The notes beneath the pieces were generated by a model. It was not told where the DNA came from and did not search any database. It saw only the letters and a list, made by a program, of their open reading frames with translations. The position numbers and the translations under genes are program-made. From NCBI GenBank assembly GCA_002720475.1, contig PBIL01000001.1:49502-83147 (forward strand): a DNA stretch of 33,646 bases, in the 5' to 3' direction. Of the stretch, positions 8,027 through 16,033 are shown piece after piece; position 1 is the stretch's first letter; each line of letters starts with the position of its first letter. The stretch comes from Roseovarius sp. Lineage in GTDB: Bacteria > Pseudomonadota > Alphaproteobacteria > Rhodobacterales > Rhodobacteraceae.

Positions 8027-8563
8027 ATGGAGGCCAAACCTGAAATCATGGGACAGCGCCTCCGGCTTCGTCTGGTGACACCGGAGGATGCCCCATTCAT
8101 CCACGGCCTGCGCACCGATCCGGCCTACAACCGCCACCTGTCGCCCGTGACCGGCACGGTGGAGGATCAGCGCGTCTGGATCCTGGCCTACAAGGCACGC
8201 GAGGCGGCGGGAGAGGAATACTATTACATCATCGAGCGTCTCGATGGCGTGCCCTGCGGGGTCGTGCGGCTCTACGGGATCACGGAGGACAGCTTCACCT
8301 GGGGCAGCTGGATCCTGAACGCCGACAAGCCGCCCAAGGCGGCGCTGGAAAGTGCGGCGTTATCCTTCGTGATCGGGTTCGAGATGTTGGGCCTCAGACG
8401 GGCTGATATCGATGTCCGCAAGGATAACGCCAAGGCCATCCGTTTTTACCGACGTTTCGGCATGGTTGAAACCGGTTCCGATCCTGAAAATCTGTATTTC
8501 GAGCTCACGCGTTCACGGTTCCTTGCCTTGCGCCCGACGCTGTATGACAACCTGGAGGTCTGA
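8027..8563 (+). CDS. GNAT N-acetyltransferase, probably for an aminodeoxy-sugar nucleotide
   Basis: This 178-residue protein has the GNAT fold of the RimJ/PseH type: a start QRLRLRLVTPEDAPFI, a central GVVRLYGITEDSFTWGSWIL, and the C-terminal ADIDVRKDNAKAIRFYRRFG, which forms the acetyl-CoA pocket and last helix. The gene lies just ahead of a 3,4-ketoisomerase and a sugar aminotransferase, so it most likely acetylates the 3-amino group they create. The usual acetyltransferase in such clusters is a left-handed beta-helix protein (FdtC/QdtC), so a GNAT here would be a different solution. The start is uncertain: ATGs at 8015, 8027 and 8048 are all in frame, and a GGAGG lies 14 bases before the last. 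Confidence 0.82.
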   Translation: MEAKPEIMGQRLRLRLVTPEDAPFIHGLRTDPAYNRHLSPVTGTVEDQRVWILAYKAREAAGEEYYYIIERLDGVPCGVVRLYGITEDSFTWGSWILNADKPPKAALESAALSFVIGFEMLGLRRADIDVRKDNAKAIRFYRRFGMVETGSDPENLYFELTRSRFLALRPTLYDNLEV

Positions 8564-8574
8564 AAGATTTCATA

Positions 8575-9012
8575 ATGGATTCATCAAGCAAGATGCCCGG
8601 TGGCAGTGCACGGCTGATCGACCTTCCGGTGGTGTCCGACCCGCGGGGCGACCTGACCTTTGTCGAGGGACGCAACCATGTGCCCTTTGATATCGCGCGG
8701 GTCTACTACCTCTACAATGTCCCGGTGGATGCCGAACGTGGCGGTCATGCGCACAAGGTCTTGCAGCAGGTCGTGTTCGCCCTGTCGGGCAGTTTTCGGC
8801 TCACGATCGACGATGGCCTCGAAAAATCCGAGTTCTGGCTGAGAAACCCCCGTCAGGGAGTATTGATCGACAGGCTCATCTGGCGCGAGATGGACGCCTT
8901 CAGTCAAGGGGCCGTGTGCATGGTGTTGGCGTCACATCCATATGACGAGGCAGATTACATTAGAGACTACGAAGTGTTTCGGGCGGCCGTACAAGATACG
9001 ACAAACTCATGA
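8575..9012 (+). CDS. dTDP-4-oxo-6-deoxyglucose 3,4-ketoisomerase (FdtA/QdtA/WxcM-like cupin)
   Basis: This 145-residue single-domain cupin has [20 protein letters not shown] at its start, the family signature of sugar 3,4-ketoisomerases, then VYYLYNVP and [17 protein letters not shown] with the histidine pair His58/His60. It should move the keto group of dTDP-4-keto-6-deoxyglucose from C4 to C3 in the cytoplasm, ready for amination. FdtA and QdtA give different C4 stereochemistry and I cannot tell them apart by eye, so the final sugar may be Fuc3N or Qui3N. The gene starts 11 bases after the GNAT stop, and its last bases overlap the aminotransferase start (ATGA). Confidence 0.9.
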   Translation: MDSSSKMPGGSARLIDLPVVSDPRGDLTFVEGRNHVPFDIARVYYLYNVPVDAERGGHAHKVLQQVVFALSGSFRLTIDDGLEKSEFWLRNPRQGVLIDRLIWREMDAFSQGAVCMVLASHPYDEADYIRDYEVFRAAVQDTTNS

Positions 9013-10112
9013 TCCCCTTCCTCGATCTCCGCGCCGCCTATCTCGAACTCAAGCCGCGGATTGACGCCGCCGTGGCCCGGGTGCTCGACAGTGGCTGGTA
9101 CATCCTCGGCCCCGAGGTCGAGGCGTTCGAGGCGGAATGGGCGGCCTATTGCGAGGCGGCTCATGCGGTTGGCGTGGCCAACGGGCTCGATGCGCTGACG
9201 CTGGCGCTCCGGGCCTTGGATATCGGCCCCGGGGATGAGGTGATCGTGCCCTCCAATACCTATATCGCCACCTGGCTCGCTGTCTCGGGCGTCGGGGCCA
9301 CGCCGGTGCCGGTAGAGCCCGATCCCGCGACCCACAATATCGACCCGACACGCATCGAGGCTGCCGTCACATCGCGCACGCGCGCGTTGCTGCCCGTGCA
9401 TCTCTATGGTCAGCCCGCCGACCTGGACCCGATCCTCGACATTGCCCGACGCCACAACCTGCGCGTGGTCGAGGATGCGGCGCAGGCACATGGCGCGCGC
9501 TACAAGGGCAAACGGATCGGGGCGCATGGCGATATCGTCTGCTGGAGCTTCTACCCGGGCAAGAACCTGGGCGCGCTCGGTGATGCGGGGGCGATCACAA
9601 CAAATGACGCGGCCCTGGCGGAACGTGTGGCCCTCCTGCGCAACTACGGCTCGCGGCAGAAATACGTGAATGAAGAGCCGGGGGTGAATTCCCGCCTCGA
9701 TCCGCTGCAGGCGGCGGTGCTGCGTGTGAAGCTAGACGTGCTGGACGCCTGGACCGGGCGGCGCCGCGCGGTGGCCGCCGCCTATGCCGGGGGGTTGGCG
9801 GATGCCGGCCTGATCCTGCCGCATGTCCCCGACTGGGCGGAGCCCGTCTGGCATCTCTACGTGGTGCGCAGCCCCGCGCGCGATGCGCTGCAGGCCCGGC
9901 TGAGCGAGGCCGGGGTGGGCACGCTCATCCATTACCCGATCCCGCCGCACTGCCAGGCGGCCTATGCCGAAATGGGTCTGGCCCCCGAGGCGCTGCCGCT
10001 GGCACGGCGCCTGGCGGGCGAGGTGCTGAGCCTGCCGATCGGGCCGCATCTGGAGAAAAGAGCGACTGATATGGTGATCCAATGTTTTTATAAAGATTGT
10101 GACGGTGAATGA
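9009..10112 (+). CDS. DegT/DnrJ/EryC1 PLP-dependent sugar aminotransferase (FdtB/QdtB-like)
   Basis: This 367-residue aspartate-aminotransferase-fold enzyme begins [10 protein letters not shown]. It has [13 protein letters not shown] for phosphate binding, [11 protein letters not shown] (Asp156 region) for the PLP ring nitrogen, and [15 protein letters not shown], where Lys185 forms the internal aldimine. With the preceding ketoisomerase it should convert the 3-keto-6-deoxyhexose nucleotide to its 3-amino form using glutamate. The start overlaps the ketoisomerase stop by four bases. From about base 10055 the sequence suddenly becomes AT-rich and the C-terminus ends [12 protein letters not shown], as if the last codons came with the downstream low-GC gene. 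Confidence 0.9.
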   Translation: MIPFLDLRAAYLELKPRIDAAVARVLDSGWYILGPEVEAFEAEWAAYCEAAHAVGVANGLDALTLALRALDIGPGDEVIVPSNTYIATWLAVSGVGATPVPVEPDPATHNIDPTRIEAAVTSRTRALLPVHLYGQPADLDPILDIARRHNLRVVEDAAQAHGARYKGKRIGAHGDIVCWSFYPGKNLGALGDAGAITTNDAALAERVALLRNYGSRQKYVNEEPGVNSRLDPLQAAVLRVKLDVLDAWTGRRRAVAAAYAGGLADAGLILPHVPDWAEPVWHLYVVRSPARDALQARLSEAGVGTLIHYPIPPHCQAAYAEMGLAPEALPLARRLAGEVLSLPIGPHLEKRATDMVIQCFYKDCDGE

Positions 10113-10990
10113 GAATTCTTGGTATTCGCACTAATTTAATTCTCACGCGCGTACTAAGGCGTTTTAGGCAACATCGATTCAATTATTTTGACGATGCCGA
10201 GTTTCTAAGATATGCGGCGGGCAAGAGCTATGCCTTCCATCAGAAAATCCACTATGTTGAAACACTTGCCCTTCGGGATTCACATGCAGATTATGGATTC
10301 TACCCCACTACATTTCCAAAATCTTTCAACCTCGGACTAACCAGTGGTGATCTTTACACTGCTTTTCAAATTTACAGAATTCATCAGAAGGATCTGGTTA
10401 ATCTGAAGGGGATCATTCTTTATTTTGGAGTTTTTTCTCCTGGGTTTTCCCTAATCAAAACTAGAGAAAGATATCGCGCAGTTGCTTACAATTTCTATTT
10501 TCAAGTCCCCTACCAAGACTTAAACTTCATAAACAAGGCAGTAGAGAGAAAAATTATTCGAAAATGCAGGAAATTTCCCCCCCATGAATTTAACGAAGGT
10601 GAATTTGGATACAGGAAGAAAACCTTTTTTCTATCTAATGTTGATGCGGGGAAGCGCGCAGCTGCGCATCTTAGAGAGAACCGCCGAAAGCCTAGCCAGA
10701 TTATCTGGCTTGAGCGCCTTTCAAAACTTGCTGAAAGTAATGGCCACCGATTATATGTTGTTATTCCTCCTGCAAGACGTGACTATCGCAAGCGCCTCCC
10801 CCCGAAAAAACAACTTTTCAAGGATCTCTATTTGAGTAAACTTGATAACGGCAATATTATTGATTGTTTCGAATGCAACCTAACCGAAGATGACGGGATG
10901 GGTGATGTAGACCATCTAAATGAAAAGGGCGCGATATTACTTACTGAATACTTGAATCGGGCTATTTCAGATATTGAAAGAAATGCTTGA
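10109..10990 (+). CDS. SGNH-hydrolase-like protein on a low-GC cassette
   Basis: The 293-residue protein does not belong to a family I can name. It shows two landmarks of SGNH-type esterases/acyltransferases found in polysaccharide loci: [12 protein letters not shown] followed by [19 protein letters not shown], where Ser58 occupies the nucleophile position of the usual GSSHxxYG motif, and [11 protein letters not shown] near the end (Asp266, His269), the D-x-x-H catalytic block. It has no signal peptide or clear membrane helix and is rich in Lys/Arg. A role in adding or removing an acyl group on the polysaccharide is inferred. Base composition is very different from the neighbours: 22 of 60 bases are G or C at 10321-10380, against 39 of 60 at 9481-9540. 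It overlaps both flanking genes (ATGA and TGATG), so it is fully built into the operon. Confidence 0.72.
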   Translation: MRILGIRTNLILTRVLRRFRQHRFNYFDDAEFLRYAAGKSYAFHQKIHYVETLALRDSHADYGFYPTTFPKSFNLGLTSGDLYTAFQIYRIHQKDLVNLKGIILYFGVFSPGFSLIKTRERYRAVAYNFYFQVPYQDLNFINKAVERKIIRKCRKFPPHEFNEGEFGYRKKTFFLSNVDAGKRAAAHLRENRRKPSQIIWLERLSKLAESNGHRLYVVIPPARRDYRKRLPPKKQLFKDLYLSKLDNGNIIDCFECNLTEDDGMGDVDHLNEKGAILLTEYLNRAISDIERNA

Positions 10991-12486
10991 TGTCAGCCCG
11001 CGGCCTTCTGAAATCCATGGCGATCATCGGCAGCGCACAGGCGGTGCGGATCGTGATCAGCATTGTTCAAGCCAAGGTGGTGGCGATCCTGCTGGGCCCG
11101 GCGGGGACTGGATTTCTGAGCGTACTTAACAATTTGCGCGAGATGGGGTCGATGGCCGCGGGGCTGGGGCTGGGCAGCAGCGGCATCCGCGAGATCGCGG
11201 CTGCCCGGGGCGAGGAGGCGGCGCTGTCACGCGTGCGCCGGGTACTTCTTGGTGGACTTGTGCTGCAAGGCATCATCGCCATGGGTCTGATCTGGCTGGC
11301 GCGCGCGCCGTTGTCGCGCTGGCTTCTGGACAGCACCGATCACGCGACCGAGGTGGGGCTTGTCGGCGTCGCCGTCTTCCTGTTTCTGGTGGCGGGATCG
11401 CAAATGGCGCTCTTGCAGGGGCTGCGGCGGATCGGCGACCTGGGACGCGTGACGGTCTACAGCACCGCCCTGGGCAGCGCGGGCGGGCTGGCGGCGGTCT
11501 GGGCCTACGGGCAGGCGGGGCTGATCTGGCTGATCCTGCTGCCGCCCCTGGCCAGCATCGGGATCGCCTGGCGCTATACAAGCCGCCTGCCCAAACCCAC
11601 GGCCGCGCCGATGACCCCACGCCAGATCTGGCTTGCCTGGCGGCCGATGGTCAAGCTGGGGGTGGTGTTCACGCTGGGGGCGCTGGCCACCACCGCCACG
11701 CTCTTGCTGGTGCGCGCCCGCATCACCCAGGATCTGGGGCTGGAGGCCGCGGGGCAGTTCGCCGCCGCCTGGAGCGTGACGATGATCTATGTCGGGTTCC
11801 TGTTGCAGGCGATGGGGGCCGATTATTTCCCGCGCCTGACCGAGGTGATCAGGGATCGCGAGGCGGCCAATGCGCTGATGAACGACCAGATGCAACTGGC
11901 GCTGGCGCTTGGCGGGCCGCTTCTTCTGGTGATGATCGGCTGCGCGCCCTGGCTGATCCGGCTGCTCTATTCGGCCGAGTTCGATCAGGCCGCCACGCTT
12001 CTGCAATGGCAGACGGTGGGCAATGTGTTCAAGCTGGCTTCCTGGTCGCTGGCCTTCGCCATCGTGGCCTCGGCGCGCTCGGGAATTTTCCTGATCACGC
12101 AATTGCTGTTCAATGTGCTGTTCCTGCCGATGATCTGGTTCGGCCTGCCCGTGCTGGGGCTTGAAGTGACGGGCATCGCGTTTCTGCTGGCCTATTTGAT
12201 CCTATTTATCGTGATCGTCATCCTTGTGCGCCGCCTGCACGGGTTCCGCTGGCAGGGGCTGTCGCTGCGGCTGGTCGGAACCCATGCCGCGCTGGCGCTG
12301 GCGCTGCTGGCATTGTCGCTGGCGCTGCCCCTTGCCGGTGCCGTGACCTCGGTCATGCTGGGGATGGGAACGGCCTTTGTCGGCGGACACGTGGTGATTG
12401 CCAAGATCGGGCCCCATGGACGCCTTGTTTCAAAGGTAGCGCGCATCTATGAATGGCTTGGCTGGCCGATCAGGGATGTCAGATGA
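10990..12486 (+). CDS. wzx: Wzx-type lipid-linked oligosaccharide flippase
   Basis: This 498-residue polytopic protein has about 12-14 hydrophobic segments spread over its whole length, as in the MATE/PST flippase family. The N-terminus, SMAIIGSAQAVRIVISIVQAKVVAILLGPAGTG, and the following GSSGIREIAAA resemble the O-antigen translocases (WzxE-like) often found with Fdt-type sugar genes. It should move the undecaprenyl-linked repeat unit across the inner membrane before polymerisation. The ATG at 10990 overlaps the upstream TGA; a TTG one codon earlier is also in frame but less likely. The product's stop overlaps the next gene. Confidence 0.88.
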   Translation: MSARGLLKSMAIIGSAQAVRIVISIVQAKVVAILLGPAGTGFLSVLNNLREMGSMAAGLGLGSSGIREIAAARGEEAALSRVRRVLLGGLVLQGIIAMGLIWLARAPLSRWLLDSTDHATEVGLVGVAVFLFLVAGSQMALLQGLRRIGDLGRVTVYSTALGSAGGLAAVWAYGQAGLIWLILLPPLASIGIAWRYTSRLPKPTAAPMTPRQIWLAWRPMVKLGVVFTLGALATTATLLLVRARITQDLGLEAAGQFAAAWSVTMIYVGFLLQAMGADYFPRLTEVIRDREAANALMNDQMQLALALGGPLLLVMIGCAPWLIRLLYSAEFDQAATLLQWQTVGNVFKLASWSLAFAIVASARSGIFLITQLLFNVLFLPMIWFGLPVLGLEVTGIAFLLAYLILFIVIVILVRRLHGFRWQGLSLRLVGTHAALALALLALSLALPLAGAVTSVMLGMGTAFVGGHVVIAKIGPHGRLVSKVARIYEWLGWPIRDVR

Positions 12487-13541
12487 CCGAGACGACAGAG
12501 CGCCCCCTGGTGACCTTCGCGGTCATCGCCTACAATCAGGAACGGTTCATCCGCGAGGCGATCGAGGGGGCATTTGCCCAGACCTATCAGCCGCTGGAGA
12601 TCATCCTGTCGGATGACTGCTCGCCCGACCGCACCTATCAGATCATGCAGGAGATGGCGGCTGCGTATGACGGGCCGCACACGGTGGTGCTGAACCGCAA
12701 TGAGCCGAACCTGGGGCTGGTGCCGCATATAGACCGGGTAATGGAACTGGTCTCCGGTGAGTTCATCGTGGTGAATGCGGGCGATGATGTGTCGGTGCCG
12801 GAGAGGACCGAGAGGCTGGCGGGAGTATGGCTGGCATCTGGCAGGAAAGCTAAGATGGTGCATTCTGCGGCAAGGCGGATTGACAATGTTGGTCGGTCAC
12901 TGGACATCAAGCATCCACCACAGGGCATCCTCCACACGCCTTCACCGTTGGCGATCATCCGCGACCGGCTCTTTGTTATCGGGGCGACAGCGGCATGGGA
13001 TCGGACGGTTTACGACAGCTTTGGCCCGCTGGGTGCCGGGCTAGCAACCGAAGACCGGGTTCTCCCCTTCCGCGCGGCGATACTGGGCGAGATTGCCTAT
13101 CTGGATGAACCCCTAATCGGTTGGCGCACTGGCGGGGTGTCCGAGGGTCATGATCAAATGAACGGGTGGAATTTTCTGTACGGTATCTGGCACCGGGGAA
13201 GAAAATGGGCCCTGACAATCGATCAACATATTCTCGATTGCTACAAAGATACTAACTACCCCGACAAGACCACAATAGAAACCGTATGTCGGAATCGCAT
13301 TCCGAGGCTGAACCTTGCAATAGAGCTGGCCGAAAGTTCACGTTTGACAAGGCTTGGAATGGGCCTGCGTGCCCTGCGGCTTTCATTCGCGCAGAGGTCA
13401 GCCGAACCGCTGAAATACTGGATATACTATGTCTTCGACTGGCTTTACATGCCCTATGCCAGTTGGAAATCGGCACGTCGATCACAAAGCGAGAAGAACA
13501 GACAGTCTGGATCTGATGAAAAATATTATGAACATTCGTAA
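12483..13541 (+). CDS. Family 2 glycosyltransferase
   Basis: From ATG 12483, which overlaps the wzx stop (ATGA), the protein has 352 residues. The GT-A fold is shown by VTFAVIAYNQERFIREAI, IILSDDCSPDRT (about 40-51) and the metal-binding VVNAGDDVSV (98-104 region). It belongs to the broad GT2 group that builds repeat units. The last third, from about base 13190, is less GC-rich (24 of 60 bases at 13201-13260, against 37 of 60 at 12541-12600) and shows no catalytic motifs; it may be a segment of different origin. The donor sugar is unknown; given the operon, one of its two GT2 enzymes probably uses the 3-acylamino sugar. Confidence 0.86.
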   Translation: MTETTERPLVTFAVIAYNQERFIREAIEGAFAQTYQPLEIILSDDCSPDRTYQIMQEMAAAYDGPHTVVLNRNEPNLGLVPHIDRVMELVSGEFIVVNAGDDVSVPERTERLAGVWLASGRKAKMVHSAARRIDNVGRSLDIKHPPQGILHTPSPLAIIRDRLFVIGATAAWDRTVYDSFGPLGAGLATEDRVLPFRAAILGEIAYLDEPLIGWRTGGVSEGHDQMNGWNFLYGIWHRGRKWALTIDQHILDCYKDTNYPDKTTIETVCRNRIPRLNLAIELAESSRLTRLGMGLRALRLSFAQRSAEPLKYWIYYVFDWLYMPYASWKSARRSQSEKNRQSGSDEKYYEHS

Positions 13542-13592
13542 ACACATACTATTCCGAAACGCACGACTTGGTGTGAGTGCACTTTTCTACCT

Positions 13593-14489
13593 ATGACCGC
13601 TTCCCCCCTCATCTCCGTCATCCTGCCAACCTACAACCGCGCGCATACGCTCATGCGGGCGGTCACCAGCGTGCTCAACCAGGATTACCGCGAGATCGAG
13701 CTGATCGTGGTCGACGACGCCTCGACCGATGGGACCACCGAACTGCTGGAGAGCATCGCCGATCCCCGGCTGCGCGTCATCCGCCATGATCACAATAAAG
13801 GCGTGGCTGGAGCGACCAATACCGGCATCCAGGCCGCGCGCGGCGAGATCATCGCCTTTCAGGACAGCGATGACGAATGGCTCGACGGCAAGCTCTCGCA
13901 TCAGATGGCGCGCCTCGCCGCCGCGCCGTCCGATTGCGTCTGCGTCTATTGCATCAAGATCGTCTATGGCCGCGACGCTGAATTTCGCCGGGGCAAACGA
14001 CGGGTGGCTTGCGTGCCCGGACCGGAGGAAACATTGGTCGAGGGGAACTTGCGCGAGGTGCTGTGGCGGCGCAATCTCGTCAGTCCGCAAACCGCAATCT
14101 GCACCCGTGCGGCAGCGATGCGCCTTGGCGGTTTCGACGAAAAGCTGCGCACCGACCAGGATTGGGATTTCTTTTCGCAACTGGCAGAAGTCGGGCCTTT
14201 TGCCTTTGTCGACGCGCCACTGGTCAGCACCTATCTGCAAACGGACAGCATTTCGACCGACAGCCGCAAAAGCCAGTACAGCCAGTTCATCGTCACGAAC
14301 AAGATGAAGCGGCGGGGCGTACCGCGCACTGTTCTGGCCGAACACTGGGCGCGGCTGGGTTATACGATGGGCAGGCTCGGGCATCCGCGACGCGGCGATA
14401 TCCTTCTCAGGGCCGCGCTCTCTGCGCGGCCTCTTGTCGCAAGGACCTGGGCGCGCCTTTTGGTAAACGCTCTGCGCCGCCTTTTTTGA
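13593..14489 (+). CDS. Family 2 glycosyltransferase
   Basis: This 298-residue protein has a canonical GT2 layout: PLISVILPTYNRAHTL, then LIVVDDASTDGTTELL (38-52), GVAGATNTGIQAARGEIIAFQDSDDEW with the DxD equivalent at 91-94, and the acceptor-side GGFDEKLRTDQDWDFF. It is the last gene of the plus-strand operon, 51 bases after the previous GT2. High GC resumes within it. Its final 83 bases are overlapped on the opposite strand by the end of the wzy-like gene. The sugar specificity is not readable. Confidence 0.88.
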   Translation: MTASPLISVILPTYNRAHTLMRAVTSVLNQDYREIELIVVDDASTDGTTELLESIADPRLRVIRHDHNKGVAGATNTGIQAARGEIIAFQDSDDEWLDGKLSHQMARLAAAPSDCVCVYCIKIVYGRDAEFRRGKRRVACVPGPEETLVEGNLREVLWRRNLVSPQTAICTRAAAMRLGGFDEKLRTDQDWDFFSQLAEVGPFAFVDAPLVSTYLQTDSISTDSRKSQYSQFIVTNKMKRRGVPRTVLAEHWARLGYTMGRLGHPRRGDILLRAALSARPLVARTWARLLVNALRRLF

Positions 14490-15873
14490 CAGCCTTTGCC
14501 GGATCTAACCGGGCAGACGTTGTGAGAGCAGTTCCGCCCTTCGGAAACCTGGTATAGACCAACTCTGTCGGCTTGGAGACTGCGGGCACGCCGCTGTCCT
14601 CCTCCCCCTCCCAGTCGAGGAACCAAACACCGGCCCCCAGAAGGAACATGAAGAACGCATAGGTGACATCCCAGTAATGCACCGTCCAGCCGGCCATGAA
14701 GAGCCCGAAAAGCGTGATCACATATCCCGTGCGGTACCAGCCCACCCGCTCGCTCAGGCCTTGCCGGTAAGCGACGGCAAGGAAGATCGAGAAGAACAGC
14801 ATAAACCACAGGATCCAGACGGGAATGCCGTGCCGCATGGCACCGATGATCCAGAACATGTCAACACTGTCGGACATCCAGTAAGGGCGCATCCAGTCAT
14901 TGAATCCGTTGCCGAACAGGGGATATGCGAAGATGTTGTCGGTCCCAAACTGCCAGATCCGGATACGGTTATAGGCCGTCTCCTTGTTCAGCGCGAGATA
15001 TTCGACCACGACGTGAAACGGCGTGCGGTTCGACAGGAAATCCACAACGACGAACCCCACCGCCGCCAGCGCGGCAAAGATGTGCCAGCGCTGGCGCACG
15101 GATGTCATCATCCCGTCCCATATTATCACGTTGAGCTGCGCCATCAGCGCCACCAGCGGCCCCGACGAAAGCGAGGTTGCACCCACGAACGCAACCACCA
15201 GCATCTGACCGACCCGCCGTGTCCAGCGCAGCCCGTAGCCCAGCACGTAATAGACGACCCCGCTCAGACACAGGAAGAACACACCGAAATGAATCTGGTG
15301 CGGAAAGGGGCCCTGGACCCGGTCGAACCCCAGCCGCGGCTCCATTGGGTTGTCGTGATAGGTCGGCCCGATCTTCGAGAAGAGCGTCAGGATCAGGTCC
15401 TCGGCGGTGATCATCTCGTAGATCGTGAAGGGGATCATCACGAGCGACAGCCGGAAGAGCAGCCGCACGATCGCATGGAATGTCTCGGGTGTGCGGATAT
15501 AGCAGCGTCCCAGCAAGTAGGCACCCAGCGTCTCGACCCAGAAGATGCCGATCGTTTCATACATCGCGCCAAATCCGTGCACGACGGAAAACGACAGCGA
15601 CGACCACAGGCAGATGCCCACGACACAGATATCAGCCAGCCGGATGCGCCCGGCCCGACCGCCCAGCCAATAGAAGAGCACCGGGAAGAAGGCGACGAGC
15701 AGTGCCAGGCGATATGGGGTCAGGCGCATTGGCCCGACCTGGATGAACAGCGGAGTTACCAGACCGATTACGAATATCCAGACCCAAGGAGAGGAACGCC
15801 CTTGAGCCCGCGCATCGGCATCCGCCTTGTGCTGAGCCGGCGCATAGTTCTGTCCGGTCAGTTCCGCAACCAC
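14407..15873 (-). CDS. wzy: Wzy-like polymerase / O-antigen ligase-family membrane protein
   Basis: This 488-residue protein has roughly a dozen hydrophobic helices from PWVWIFVIGLVTPLF to YAFFMFLLGAGVWFL, then a hydrophilic tail of about 60 residues. The large periplasmic loop with GFDRVQGPFPHQIHFGV, and the later NRIRIWQFGTDNIFAYPLFG-N-G, match the Wzy_C/O-antigen ligase superfamily (compare the R-x-x-x-W...G-x-G pattern). It would polymerise repeat units at the periplasmic face. The start is GTG 15873 with AAAGG seven bases ahead. The C-terminal tail is encoded in the antisense overlap with the convergent GT2 (14407-14489) and lacks family similarity, so the natural end of the domain may be earlier. 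Polymerase versus ligase cannot be separated by eye. Confidence 0.8.
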   Translation of the reverse strand: MVAELTGQNYAPAQHKADADARAQGRSSPWVWIFVIGLVTPLFIQVGPMRLTPYRLALLVAFFPVLFYWLGGRAGRIRLADICVVGICLWSSLSFSVVHGFGAMYETIGIFWVETLGAYLLGRCYIRTPETFHAIVRLLFRLSLVMIPFTIYEMITAEDLILTLFSKIGPTYHDNPMEPRLGFDRVQGPFPHQIHFGVFFLCLSGVVYYVLGYGLRWTRRVGQMLVVAFVGATSLSSGPLVALMAQLNVIIWDGMMTSVRQRWHIFAALAAVGFVVVDFLSNRTPFHVVVEYLALNKETAYNRIRIWQFGTDNIFAYPLFGNGFNDWMRPYWMSDSVDMFWIIGAMRHGIPVWILWFMLFFSIFLAVAYRQGLSERVGWYRTGYVITLFGLFMAGWTVHYWDVTYAFFMFLLGAGVWFLDWEGEEDSGVPAVSKPTELVYTRFPKGGTALTTSARLDPAKAVKKGGAERLPKGAPRSLRQEAAQRARP

Positions 15874-16033
15874 CTCGTTACCTTTCTGCCAGTCTGACGG
15901 CTCGTTCCGCGGTGATCAGTACAGCGCTACTATAATCCCTGACCAGTAAAATAAGCGCCGTTATTCACTCGTGCCAGGGCACAAGCACGGTGCGTCCGAC
16001 AGGTTTGGCCGAGATCGTTACTGCGCAATCGTG

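Noticed and set aside
14677..15897. 406-codon plus-strand ORF opposite wzy
   Set aside because: Very rich in His, Gln, Pro and Glu, the usual mirror image of a hydrophobic membrane protein gene.
15931..15936. Perfect TATAAT on the plus strand
   Set aside because: No -35 element at a suitable distance and no plus-strand gene downstream, since the next genes are all on the minus strand.
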